In this document: positions 1 through 8,117 of the stretch, piece after piece
Position numbering within the stretch: position 1 is the stretch's first letter
Layout of the letters: each line of letters starts with the position of its first letter
NCBI RefSeq assembly: GCF_001423405.1
Contig: NZ_LMNS01000036.1
Location: forward strand, 307,234-371,233
Direction: 5' to 3'
From: Methylobacterium sp. Leaf123
GTDB taxonomy: Bacteria > Pseudomonadota > Alphaproteobacteria > Rhizobiales > Beijerinckiaceae
DNA length: 64,000 nt
Notes under the pieces: model-generated
What the model saw: only the letters and a program-made list of their open reading frames with translations
The model's database searches: none
Told to the model about the DNA's origin: nothing
Program-made: the position numbers and the translations under genes

Positions 1-537
1 GGCGGCGCGGCGGGTCAGGGCGGCGGTGGGGAGGGTGATGCTGCGAAGGATTTCACCCGGCCGCAACGCCGTCTCCTGCGGGCCGCGCACGAAATCGAGC
101 ACGCTGAGCGGCCGCTCGTCGCCCTCGGGCGTCCACAGCGTGCACGTGCCGTCGAGGGCGGCCGTGAGCGCGATCATCGGCCCGGCGGGGAGCGCGAGGC
201 AGAGATTGCCGCCGACGGTGGCGAGGTTCCAGATCTTGAACGAGCCGAGCAGCGCCCGGCAGCACGGGCCGATCAGCCCGGCGGCGGTCCAGGCGGCGGG
301 GGGCGTGAAGCGGTTCAGCTCCGCGATGGTGCAGGTGGCGGCGATCGTGAGGCCCGCCTCCGTCACCGTGAGCGGCGCCCAGCCGAGGCCGGCGAGATCG
401 ACCAGCCGGTGCAGGGCCGGTTGCGGTTCGGAGAACAGCCACGTCCCGCCGCCGAGCCACGCATCCCCCGGCCGCCAAGCCGGGAGTTCCGAGCGCATGC
501 CCGGCCGGATGACCGCCTCGACCGTGTTGAGATCCAT
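1..537 (-). CDS. FAD-binding subunit of a molybdenum hydroxylase (partial, runs off left edge)
   Basis: The frame is open from an ATG at 537 to the window edge (179 codons), so the C-terminus lies outside. The translation begins MDLNTVEAVIRPG and shows the FAD-binding fold of xanthine dehydrogenase/CO dehydrogenase medium subunits: a first FAD loop, AWLGGGTWLF, near residues 26-35, and a second, WNLATVGGNLCLALPAG, around 104-120. These subunits pass electrons between Fe-S clusters and FAD. It is a second FAD subunit, distinct in sequence from paoB at 3456-4430 and lacking that protein's extra cysteines. Its partner subunits presumably lie further left. The start is preceded by a GGGTGGG purine-rich stretch. 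Confidence 0.88.
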   Translation of the reverse strand, partial: MDLNTVEAVIRPGMRSELPAWRPGDAWLGGGTWLFSEPQPALHRLVDLAGLGWAPLTVTEAGLTIAATCTIAELNRFTPPAAWTAAGLIGPCCRALLGSFKIWNLATVGGNLCLALPAGPMIALTAALDGTCTLWTPEGDERPLSVLDFVRGPQETALRPGEILRSITLPTAALTRRAA

Positions 538-671
538 CGCCCACCCGCCGACGCCCCTTGTCCCGGACGCTCAGCAAGGAGCCTGCCAGCGGGGATGGGC
601 ACGGGCAAGGGGCGGTTGCAGGGGAAACCCCGTCCCTGCATCCTGTGCGGGACGTGTTTTCCTAACCCTAC

Positions 672-771
672 CCCTCATCCTGAGGTACCGCGTCGCGGCC
701 TCGAAGGAGCTTTCAGGGATCTGGAGGATCCTTCGAGGGCGCCGCTGCGCGCCGCCACCTCAGGATGAGGG
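672..771. repeat. Dispersed palindromic repeat, copy 1
   Basis: The element is bounded by CCCTCATCCTGAGGT (672-686) and its reverse complement ACCTCAGGATGAGGG (757-771). Inside is a second palindromic pair built on CTCGAAGGA and GGATCCTTCGAG. A close copy lies at 6559-6667. Similar CCTCATCCTGAGG intergenic palindromes are common in Hyphomicrobiales. It fills most of the 272-base gap between two minus-strand genes; nothing else is evident there. Confidence 0.8.
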
Positions 772-809
772 CGCGCGCGGGATGTCCGACGCCGAGCCGG
801 CCCGGCCGC

Positions 810-1064
810 TCAGCGAATGGCCGTCATCCCGCCGCGGGCGGCCGGGCCGGACAGCGGCAGGCCGAAGCGGCCGGTGCTGGGGCTGAGCCCGTTCGTGGTC
901 CAGCGCGGGTCGTGCGGACGCGGGCGCTCGGAGGGCGGAAGCTGCTGGATGAGCTGCCGGTAACGCACCGAGGCCTCGTCGTTCGGGAGGGCCTGCGCCG
1001 TCGCGGCGCCAGCAAGAGTGACGCTACCGAGGACGAGCGCGGCGAGGATCGGAAAACGGGCCAT
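810..1064 (-). CDS. Small secreted hypothetical protein
   Basis: An 84-residue protein with a clear N-terminal signal peptide (MARFPILAALVLGSVTLAGA, cleavage probably after ATAQA). The mature part is short, polar and proline/arginine-rich (QLPPSERPRPHDPRW) with no recognised domain. It follows paoC on the same strand after 127 bases, so it may be cotranscribed, but it does not resemble PaoD, the chaperone that follows paoC in E. coli. The function is unknown; the protein is probably periplasmic. The signal peptide and typical high-GC codon use make it likely real. Confidence 0.65.
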   Translation of the reverse strand: MARFPILAALVLGSVTLAGAATAQALPNDEASVRYRQLIQQLPPSERPRPHDPRWTTNGLSPSTGRFGLPLSGPAARGGMTAIR

Positions 1065-1191
1065 GGGTGAGGACCTCGTTCCGGCCAGGATCGGCCTCGG
1101 AGATGGGTCGAAGGGCGGTTTCCGGTCGAGGTGGGCACCCGGATCACCATCCGCAATCCGGGTGCCACCTATGTCTGAGTGAGCTGAAAAG

Positions 1192-3429
1192 TCAGGTCCG
1201 GCGCTGGGCCGCGCCCTCCCGCTCGTTCCAGCCGTCGATCACCTTGTCGAGCGTCAGCGGGTAGTCGCGGATGCGCAGGCCGGTGGCGTTGTAGACGGCG
1301 TTGGCCAGGGCCGCCCCGGCGCCGCAGATGCTGACCTCGCCGAGCCCCTTGCTCTTCAGCGGGTTCGCCTTGTCGTCGAGTTCGGGCAGGAACACGGCGT
1401 CGATGGCCGGCACGTCGGCATGGGCGGGCACGTGGTACTCGGCCAGATCGTGGTTCACGAAGTAGCCGTAGCGGGTGTCGGTCTCGGCGGCCTCCATCAA
1501 GGCGGCGCCGATGCCGAAGATCATGCCGCCGAGCGCCTGGGAGCGGGCGGTCTTCTGGTTGAGGATGCGCCCGCCGGTGAACACGCCGAGCATCCGCCGC
1601 AGGCGGATCTCGCCGGTATCCGCATCGACCCCGACTTCGGCGAAATGCGCGCCGAAGGAGTGCTGCGAGTATTTCTCCTTCATCGCGCCGGGCTTGATCT
1701 CGCCCTTGGCCTCGACGCCCTGCGCCCCGGCCAGATCCGCCAGCGCCTCCGAGCGGTTGCCGGAGGTGACGCGGCCTTCCGAGAAGGTCGCGCCCTCCGC
1801 GTTCATGCCGGCCGATTGCAGCAGGGCTTGGCGGAGGTTGTCGCAGGCCACGTAGAGCGCCGAGCCGGCCGAGCCCGCGCCGAACGAGCCGCCGGAGCCG
1901 GCCGCCTTCGGATAGGCGGTGTCGCCGATCTCGACATGGATGCGCTCGATCGGCAGGCCCATCATCTCGCCCGCGATCTGGGCCAGGATGGTGTAGGTGC
2001 CGGTGCCGATATCGGTCATCGCCATCCGCACCGTGAGCGTGCCGTCGGGGTTGAGCCGCACGCCCGCCTGCGAGGGCATCAGCGGATTGAGCCGCGAGGC
2101 CGCCGCCATGCCCATGCCGACGAGCCACTGCCCGTCACGGGTCGCGCCCGTGGCGCCGCGCTTGTCCCAGCCGAAGCGCTGCGCCCCCTCGCGCATGCAG
2201 GCGACGAGTTGGCGGGTGGAGAAGGGCACCTTCTTCTCCGGATCCTGCTCCGGCTCGTTGCGGATGCGCAGCTCGATCGGATCGATCTTCAGGTGCTCGG
2301 CCAATTCGTCCATGGCGCACTCGAAGGCGAGCTGGCCGACCGCCTCGCCCGGCGCTCGCATGGCGGAGGCGATGGGGACGTTGAGGTTGGCGAGCCGGTG
2401 CCGGGTCAGGCGGTTCTGCGCCGCGTAGAGCGAGCGGGTGACGACGGCGGAGGTCTCGTAGAACACGTCCCCCGGTGCGGTGGCGGACCAGGATTCGTGG
2501 GCGATCGCGGTGAGCCGGCCGGTCTCGTCGGCGCCGAGCCGGATGCGCTGGATCGTGTCGGTGCGGTGGGTCGCGACGTGGAATTCTTGCTGGCGGGTCA
2601 GCGCGACCTTCACCGGGCGCTTGAGACTCCGTGAGGCCAAAGCGGACAGGATCGCCTCGGGCTGCGGCTGAAGCTTCGAGCCGAACCCGCCGCCGATATA
2701 GTGCGAGACGAGCCGCACGTTCTCCGGCTTCAGCTTCAGCACCGAGGCCAGCGAGGTCTGGCCACGGTTGAGCATCTGGTTGGCGGTGAACAGGGTCACC
2801 CGGTCGCCATCCGGCCCCGCCTCCCAGGAGGCGATGGTGGCGTGCGGCTCCATCTGCGCGTGGATCTGCACCGGCGTGGTGTATTCCACGTCGAGCGTCA
2901 CCGGGGCGCTGGCGAAGGCGCCATCGAAATCGCCGAGCTCCGAATCGGGCGGCGTCTGCGCCGGCTTCGGCTCGACGGCATTCGGCCGGGCCGCCTTCAG
3001 CGAGGCCTCGGGCGTCTGCACATCGTACTCGGCCCGCACGAGGGCGGCCGCCGCGCGGGCCTGCTCGAAGCTCTGCGCGACGACGAAGGCGATGGGCTGG
3101 CCGTGGAAGCGGATCTCGGTGCCCTGCAATTGCGGGTAGACCTGCTCCTTCTTCTCGCCCTGCTCCGGCACGTTCTCGTGGGTCATCACGAGGAGCACGC
3201 CCGGCGCGCGCTTGGCCGCCGAGACGTCGAGGCTGCGGATGCGGCCCTTGGCGATGCCGGCCTCGACGAGGAAGCCGTAGGCCGGGTTCTTCAGGTCGCG
3301 GGTCTCGTAGGCGTAGGGCGCGCGGCCCGTGACCTTGAGGCGCCCGTCGATGCGGTCGATGGGGCGGCCGACGAGCCCGTCCGGCTTGCCGTCGAGGGGC
3401 GTCGCGCCGATCGGCTGGTTCATGTCCAT
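1192..3429 (-). CDS. paoC: Aldehyde/xanthine dehydrogenase family molybdopterin-binding subunit (PaoC-like)
   Basis: A 745-residue large subunit of the xanthine oxidase family, which binds the molybdenum cofactor and carries the active site. It starts MDMNQPIGATPLDGKPDG and has the N-terminal a/b hammerhead domain (about 20-135), then the Mo-cofactor domains, including the glycine-rich IGGGFGSK region. A GLGE motif puts the probable catalytic glutamate at residue 698, near the position known for E. coli PaoC. Length and operon order (paoA-paoB-paoC, gaps of 12 and 26 bases) match PaoABC, the periplasmic aldehyde oxidoreductase that detoxifies aromatic aldehydes. Substrate here is inferred from that similarity only. 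It has no signal peptide; export with Tat-bearing PaoA would be expected. Confidence 0.93.
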   Translation of the reverse strand: MDMNQPIGATPLDGKPDGLVGRPIDRIDGRLKVTGRAPYAYETRDLKNPAYGFLVEAGIAKGRIRSLDVSAAKRAPGVLLVMTHENVPEQGEKKEQVYPQLQGTEIRFHGQPIAFVVAQSFEQARAAAALVRAEYDVQTPEASLKAARPNAVEPKPAQTPPDSELGDFDGAFASAPVTLDVEYTTPVQIHAQMEPHATIASWEAGPDGDRVTLFTANQMLNRGQTSLASVLKLKPENVRLVSHYIGGGFGSKLQPQPEAILSALASRSLKRPVKVALTRQQEFHVATHRTDTIQRIRLGADETGRLTAIAHESWSATAPGDVFYETSAVVTRSLYAAQNRLTRHRLANLNVPIASAMRAPGEAVGQLAFECAMDELAEHLKIDPIELRIRNEPEQDPEKKVPFSTRQLVACMREGAQRFGWDKRGATGATRDGQWLVGMGMAAASRLNPLMPSQAGVRLNPDGTLTVRMAMTDIGTGTYTILAQIAGEMMGLPIERIHVEIGDTAYPKAAGSGGSFGAGSAGSALYVACDNLRQALLQSAGMNAEGATFSEGRVTSGNRSEALADLAGAQGVEAKGEIKPGAMKEKYSQHSFGAHFAEVGVDADTGEIRLRRMLGVFTGGRILNQKTARSQALGGMIFGIGAALMEAAETDTRYGYFVNHDLAEYHVPAHADVPAIDAVFLPELDDKANPLKSKGLGEVSICGAGAALANAVYNATGLRIRDYPLTLDKVIDGWNEREGAAQRRT

Positions 3430-3455
3430 TGCGGATGTCCTCGGACGCGAAAGGG

Positions 3456-4430
3456 TCAGGCGCGAAGGGCTTCGGCGACGGTCGCGCGGAGCGTCCGGCG
3501 GGTGAGCGGGATCTTGAAGTCGTTGGAGCCCTGGCCGCGGGCGCCGTCCAGCACCCGGTCGGCGGCAGCATCGGCCGAGCCGGTCTCGACCAAAGCGGCC
3601 TCCGCCGCCTGGACCCGCCAGGGCTTGTGGGCCAGCCCACCGAAGGCGAGCTTGGCCAGCCTCGGCTTGCCGCCCTCGCCTTTCGCGATGATCGCGGCCA
3701 CCGACACCGTGGCGAAGGCATAGGACGCCCGGTCGCGGACCTTGCGGTAGAGATGCACACCCTCGACCGGCTTCGGCAGCGTCACGGCGGTGATGAGTTC
3801 ACCGGGCTTGAGATCGGTCTCGATTTGCGGCGTGTCGCCGGGCAGGCGGTGGAACGCGGCGATGGGAATGCTGCGCCGCGCGCCCTGCGGATCGACCGTC
3901 TCGACGGTGGCGTCGAGGACGCGCATCGCCACGTTCATGTCGGAGGGATTGGTGGCGATGCAGGAATCGCTCGCCCCGAGCACCGCCATGATCCGGTTGA
4001 ACCCGCCGATGGCCGCGCAGCCCGAGCCCGGCTCGCGCTTGTTGCAGGGTTTGGTCGTGTCATAGAAATAGTAGCAGCGCGTCCGCTGGAGCAGGTTGCC
4101 GGCGGTGGTGGCCTTGTTGCGCAACTGGCCCGAGGCGCCCGCGAGCAGGGCCTTGCCCAAAACCGCGTAATCCGTCCGCACCCGCGGATGCGCGGCGAGA
4201 TCGGAATTGCGCACCAGCGCGCCGATGCGCAGGCCGCCCTCCTCCGTCTCGGTCACCTCGGCCAGCGGCAGGCGGTTGACGTCGATCAGGGTCGCGGGCG
4301 TCTCGATCTGAAGCTTCATCAGGTCGAGCAGGTTGGTGCCGCCGGCGATGAAGCGGGCGCTGGGCCGCTCGGCGGCGAGCCGCGCCGCGTCCTGAACCGT
4401 GGCGGGGCGCTCGTAGGCGAAAGCCTTCAT
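3456..4430 (-). CDS. paoB: FAD-binding subunit with extra Fe-S cysteines (PaoB-like)
   Basis: A 324-residue FAD subunit of the molybdenum hydroxylase. The first FAD loop, FIAGGTNLLDLMK, lies near residues 27-39 and the second, KATTAGNLLQRTRC, near 106-119. Cysteines at 119, 129, 138 and 157 fit the additional [4Fe-4S] cluster that distinguishes PaoB from ordinary FAD subunits. It lies between paoA and paoC with very short gaps, so the three are almost certainly one operon. The protein should relay electrons from the Mo site and [2Fe-2S] clusters to FAD. Confidence 0.92.
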   Translation of the reverse strand: MKAFAYERPATVQDAARLAAERPSARFIAGGTNLLDLMKLQIETPATLIDVNRLPLAEVTETEEGGLRIGALVRNSDLAAHPRVRTDYAVLGKALLAGASGQLRNKATTAGNLLQRTRCYYFYDTTKPCNKREPGSGCAAIGGFNRIMAVLGASDSCIATNPSDMNVAMRVLDATVETVDPQGARRSIPIAAFHRLPGDTPQIETDLKPGELITAVTLPKPVEGVHLYRKVRDRASYAFATVSVAAIIAKGEGGKPRLAKLAFGGLAHKPWRVQAAEAALVETGSADAAADRVLDGARGQGSNDFKIPLTRRTLRATVAEALRA

Positions 4431-4442
4431 GATCCCGCCCCC

Positions 4443-5114
4443 TCAGATCTTGGTGCTGGCGTCGCGGATCGCCGCGACGATGTTGGGATAGGCCGAGCAG
4501 CGGCAGATGTTGCCGCTCATCCGCTCGCGGATCTCTTCGTCCGTGAGCGAGGCCTTCCGGGTGAGATCGTCGGTGACATGGCTCGGCCAGCCGGCCTCGA
4601 CCTCCGAGAGCATGCCGGCGGCGGAGCAGATCTGGCCCGGCGTGCAGTAGCCGCACTGGTAGCCGTCATGGTGCAGGAAAGCGGCCTGGAGCGGGTGCAG
4701 GCTGTCGCCGTCCGCCAGCCCCTCGATGGTGGTGACGCTGTCCCCCTCGTGCATGACCGCGAGCGAGAGGCAGGAATTGATGCGCCGGCCGTTCACCAGC
4801 ACCGTGCAGGCGCCGCACTGGCCGTGATCGCAGCCCTTCTTCGAACCGTTGAGGTCGAGATGCTCGCGCAACGCGTCGAGCAGGGTGGTGCGGGTGTCGA
4901 GGGTGAGGTCGTGGCGAGTGCCGTTGATCTCGAGCGAGACCGGCATGGTCTGCGGCTGCGGATCGACCGCCGCCGGGGCGGCCTCCGCCCGGCCGCGCAG
5001 GGAGGCGCCGAGCGTCGCCAGGGCGGCGCAGCTCCCCATCACCGTCCGGCGCGATGGATCGAAACGCCGGTCTCTCGTCGAATGGTCCGTCATCAGGCCT
5101 GTCGTCCCGCGCAT
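4443..5114 (-). CDS. paoA: [2Fe-2S] subunit with Tat signal (PaoA-like)
   Basis: A 223-residue small subunit with two [2Fe-2S] domains. Cysteines 95, 100, 103 and 115 form the plant-ferredoxin-type site (CDHGQCGAC plus C115). Cysteines 154, 157, 204 and 206 form the second site (CGYC and CRC). The N-terminus has a twin-arginine motif, PSRRTVMGS, followed by a hydrophobic stretch and AEA, so folded export to the periplasm is expected, as for E. coli PaoA. It is the first gene of the operon. A second ATG at 5093 (MTDHSTRD) would also keep the whole Tat signal, and the start is not settled by a strong ribosome site. Confidence 0.93.
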   Translation of the reverse strand: MRGTTGLMTDHSTRDRRFDPSRRTVMGSCAALATLGASLRGRAEAAPAAVDPQPQTMPVSLEINGTRHDLTLDTRTTLLDALREHLDLNGSKKGCDHGQCGACTVLVNGRRINSCLSLAVMHEGDSVTTIEGLADGDSLHPLQAAFLHHDGYQCGYCTPGQICSAAGMLSEVEAGWPSHVTDDLTRKASLTDEEIRERMSGNICRCSAYPNIVAAIRDASTKI

Positions 5115-5247
5115 CCGGACCGGCCGCGGGTGGCGGCCAGTCTGGAATGGATCGAAAACTGACAGGCTGAACCCAACGGGCGTCGCGGTTGATCCGAGCC
5201 GCGCCGCTATGGCGCAGCGGCGCGGTTCGCCCGGCGGAGCGGCGGCC

Positions 5248-6507
5248 TCAGCTCCAGGCGTGGAGCGGCGGGTTCACGCCGTTCAGCGCGTGGTTGCCGA
5301 TGATCGCGTATTTCCAGCGAACGGGGTCGTGGAGCGTGTGGGTGCGGGCGTTGCGCCAGTGGCGGTCGAGATTGTGCTCGGCGAGCGTCGAGCGGGTGCC
5401 GGAGAGTTCGAACAGGGTGTTGGCGGCCGCGAGCGCGGTCTCGGTCGTCAGCACCTTGGCCTCGGCGACCGCGATCTGGGCCGCGGCCACGCTCTCGGCC
5501 GTCGGGTTGACCAGCGCGGCGTCGATGGCCAGCCCCGCCCGGTCGAGCAGGGCTTCCGCCGCGTGCTGGCGGATCGTCAGGTCGCCGATGGTGCGGATGG
5601 TGTAGGGGTCGTCGGAGGCCCGCTCGGCCCCGCTGTCGATCCAGGGGCGCGCCTTCTCGCGCACGAAGTCGATCGTGTCATCGAGCGCCTCGCGGCCGAT
5701 CCCGGCATCGACCGCCGCCTGGATGACCTGGAAGATGGCGCCGTCCGCCCGCGGCGATTCGTAGGCGTAGTAGCCCGGCACGAGGTGGCTCTTCTCCACC
5801 CGCACATCCTCGATGATGACGGTGCCGCTCGCCGTTCCCCGCTGGCCGAAGGCCGACCAGTCGTCGATCACGGTGAGGCCCGGCGCATCGCGCTCGGCGA
5901 TGGCGTACCAAGCGCGGCCCTCCGCATCGAGGGCGACGATCGGCACGAGATGGGCGAGCAGCGCACCGGAGGAGTAAAACTTCCGGCCGCGCACGATGAC
6001 GTGGTCGCCGTGATCGGTGAAGCGGGTCTCGAACTCGGCGGCGCGCTTGGTGCCGCGCTCCGAGAAGGCGTTGCCGAAGCGGGTGCCCTTCAGAACCTCC
6101 GCGAACAGAAGCGCCTGCTGCTCGGGGTCGGACACCGTGCGGATCGCCGCGACGATGCCGAGATGGTTCTGCGCGATCTGCGCGATGGAGGGGTCGGCCG
6201 CGGCGATGATCGCGATCACCTGCGCCAGCGTCTTGTAGGAGACCTCCGGCCCGCCATGGGCCCGCGGCACGTTGATCGACCACAGGCCGCTCTGGGAGAA
6301 GGCGTCGAGTTCGGCGAGCGGGCGGGCATTGGTGCGGTCGCGCTCCGAGGCGCCCTTGCGGAACTGCTTGGCGAGGTCGTGGGCGATGCGGATCGCCTCG
6401 GCGTCGTCGCGGATGACGTGGGCCGGGGTCGCGGGGCGCGCGGGCCCCGGCACCCCCTGCGGCCGGCTGCCGGCCTCGGCCGTGGTGGGATTGACGGCGA
6501 TGGTCAT
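5248..6507 (-). CDS. sfnB: SfnB-type acyl-CoA dehydrogenase-like sulfur acquisition oxidoreductase
   Basis: A 419-residue flavoprotein of the acyl-CoA dehydrogenase fold, of the SfnB/DszC-like branch. The N-terminal helical domain covers about 30-150, the middle beta domain about 150-260 (GNAFSERGTKRAAEF and FGQRGTASGTVI), and the C-terminal helical domain about 265-400. It lacks an obvious acyl-CoA dehydrogenase catalytic glutamate context and probably acts as a reduced-flavin monooxygenase or partner in sulfone-sulfur use. It lies 184 bases downstream of sfnG on the same strand, the association seen in Pseudomonas sfn genes. A palindromic repeat sits in that gap. Exact reaction is inferred. 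Confidence 0.85.
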   Translation of the reverse strand: MTIAVNPTTAEAGSRPQGVPGPARPATPAHVIRDDAEAIRIAHDLAKQFRKGASERDRTNARPLAELDAFSQSGLWSINVPRAHGGPEVSYKTLAQVIAIIAAADPSIAQIAQNHLGIVAAIRTVSDPEQQALLFAEVLKGTRFGNAFSERGTKRAAEFETRFTDHGDHVIVRGRKFYSSGALLAHLVPIVALDAEGRAWYAIAERDAPGLTVIDDWSAFGQRGTASGTVIIEDVRVEKSHLVPGYYAYESPRADGAIFQVIQAAVDAGIGREALDDTIDFVREKARPWIDSGAERASDDPYTIRTIGDLTIRQHAAEALLDRAGLAIDAALVNPTAESVAAAQIAVAEAKVLTTETALAAANTLFELSGTRSTLAEHNLDRHWRNARTHTLHDPVRWKYAIIGNHALNGVNPPLHAWS

Positions 6508-6558
6508 GGAGCGGTCTCCGAAGCGAGAGGGGATCGGAAGGGATCGATCCCGCCCTCC

Positions 6559-6667
6559 CCCTCATCCTGAGGTGGCGGCGCGAAGCGTCGCCCTCGAAGG
6601 ATCCTCCAAGTATCGCGTGGGATCTGGAGGATCCTTCGAGGCTGCTGCGCAGCACCTCAGGATGAGG
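6559..6667. repeat. Dispersed palindromic repeat, copy 2
   Basis: The ends CCCTCATCCTGAGGT (6559-6573) and ACCTCAGGATGAGG (6654-6667) are inverted repeats. The inner pair CTCGAAGGATCCTCCA and TGGAGGATCCTTCGAG forms a second nested palindrome. The same architecture occurs at 672-771. It lies in the gap between sfnG and sfnB and could fold into a long hairpin in a shared transcript. Confidence 0.8.
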
Positions 6668-6691
6668 ATGGGGGTGGGACGAGCGTGAGGG

Positions 6692-7804
6692 TCAGGCCGC
6701 CTCGGCGCGGCGCTCGCGGGCGGCTTCCAGCGCGCGGACCCGCGGGATCACCTGCTCGCCGAAATACTGCACCTCCTCCTGGAAATGCAGGAAGGCGAGC
6801 AAGGCGAGATCGGCGCCGGCATCCTTGAGCGCGAGGATGCGCTCGGCGATCTGGTCGGGCGTGCCGATCAGGTTGGTCTTGAAGCCGTCATTGTACTGGA
6901 CGAGATCCTCGAAGCTCGATTTCGCCCAGTTGCCCTCGCCCTCGGGGGAGGCCTTGCCGGCGTTCTTCACCTCGTGGCCGAAGGCCTTCACCGCCTCCGG
7001 ATCGGCGTTCTCGATGATCTCCTGAAGGACGGCGCGGGCCTCCTCCTCCGTCTCGCGGGCGATGACGAAGGCGTTGACGCCGACCTTCACGGAATGGCCG
7101 TTCGCCTGCGCCTTGGCGCGCAGATCCGCGACCTGGGCCCGCACGCCTTCCGGGGTGTTGCCGTTGGTGAAGTACCAATCGGAGACGCGGGCGGCCATGT
7201 CGCGGGCGGCGCGCGAGGAGCCGCCCTGGAAGATCTCCGGCAGGTTCGGCCCCGGCTTCGGCTTCAGGGTGTAGTTCGTGTAGCGGTAGAAATCGCCACG
7301 GAAGTTGAAGGCGTCCTGCGTCCAGATCCCGCGCAGGCTCCGGATGAACTCCTCCGAACGGCGGTAGCGCTCGTCATGGTCGAGCCAGGGCTCGCCGATC
7401 GCCCGGAACTCGCCGGAGAACCAGCCCGAGACGACGTTGACCGCGATCCGCCCCTCCGTGAGCTGGGAGATCGTGGCGATCTGCTTGGCCGCCAGGGTCG
7501 GGTTCCAGGGGCCGGGGAGGATCGCGGCGATCACCGTCAGCCGGGTCGTGGCGGCAGCCAGCGCGTGGCTGAAGGCGACCGATTCGTGCTGGTACTCGGC
7601 GCCGTAGCCGGCCGTGAAGCGGATCTGGGTCAGCGCGTAGTCGAAGCCCGCCGCCTCCGCGATCTGCGCGAGCTTGCGATTATACTCCGCGTCCCAACTC
7701 GTGCGCTGCTCGATCTTGCTGATGACGAGGCCGCCCGAGACGTTGGGCACCCAATAGGCGAAGCGGATCGGCTCGGGCGAAGAGGATGCGTTCCGGACGG
7801 ACAT
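6692..7804 (-). CDS. sfnG: Dimethylsulfone monooxygenase SfnG (FMNH2-dependent)
   Basis: A 370-residue luciferase-like monooxygenase. The N-terminal stretch IRFAYWVPNVSGGLVISKIE and the block ALTQIRFTAGYGAEYQHE are characteristic of SfnG, which converts dimethylsulfone to methanesulfinate with reduced FMN so the sulfur can be assimilated. Family length is about 360. It would be the first gene of an sfnG-sfnB unit. A separate FMN reductase must supply FMNH2 and none is seen in this window. An inverted repeat 46-79 bases upstream of the start may be an operator. Confidence 0.92.
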   Translation of the reverse strand: MSVRNASSSPEPIRFAYWVPNVSGGLVISKIEQRTSWDAEYNRKLAQIAEAAGFDYALTQIRFTAGYGAEYQHESVAFSHALAAATTRLTVIAAILPGPWNPTLAAKQIATISQLTEGRIAVNVVSGWFSGEFRAIGEPWLDHDERYRRSEEFIRSLRGIWTQDAFNFRGDFYRYTNYTLKPKPGPNLPEIFQGGSSRAARDMAARVSDWYFTNGNTPEGVRAQVADLRAKAQANGHSVKVGVNAFVIARETEEEARAVLQEIIENADPEAVKAFGHEVKNAGKASPEGEGNWAKSSFEDLVQYNDGFKTNLIGTPDQIAERILALKDAGADLALLAFLHFQEEVQYFGEQVIPRVRALEAARERRAEAA

Positions 7805-7849
7805 GGTGGCGCGGCGCTCGCTCTGAGAAGCGTTGATCTGACGTGGTTT

Positions 7850-7883
7850 GAGATGATGTTTGGTTTTATTGATTCATCATCTC
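7850..7883 (-). promoter_or_regulatory. Inverted repeat upstream of sfnG, candidate operator
   Basis: GAGATGATG (7850-7858) and CATCATCTC (7875-7883) are perfect 9-base arms separated by an AT-rich 16-base spacer. The site lies 46-79 bases upstream of the sfnG start. The minus strand also offers CTGACA and AATAAA with 17 bases between them around it, a weak promoter match. No convincing sigma-54 site was found. The rest of the 313-base gap to 8117 holds only the terminator of the penicillin-binding protein gene. Confidence 0.4.
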
Positions 7884-8050
7884 GTTGTGTCAGATGATCG
7901 CCGCAGAATAGCCTGCCGTCAAAGGAATGATCGGGCGTTTTTTCAGCTCATCGTGAAAGCTTGTTCTTCGCTCTGCGCCATCCGAGCGAAGAACGTTTTC
8001 GTTGAATACGATCCGCCCGCGCGGCCCGCGAAAACGCCGCGCGGGCCTGC

Positions 8051-8087
8051 CGAAACGAAAAGAGCCGCCCCGGTGGGGGGCGGCTCT
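8051..8087 (-). terminator. Rho-independent terminator after mrcA
   Basis: On the minus strand an 11-base-pair stem (arms at 8077-8087 and 8061-8071, AGAGCCGCCCC and its complement) is followed by TTTTCGTTTC. It lies 31 bases past the stop codon of the PBP1A gene. Confidence 0.8.
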
Positions 8088-8117
8088 CGGTCGATCGCGG
8101 ATCGGGGTGGCGGGTCT

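Noticed and set aside
1169..5162. Long open frames of 300-577 residues antisense to or out of phase with paoABC
   Set aside because: They are GC-rich shadow frames with Arg/Gly/Ala-rich, family-less products. The minus-strand paoABC genes explain the DNA.
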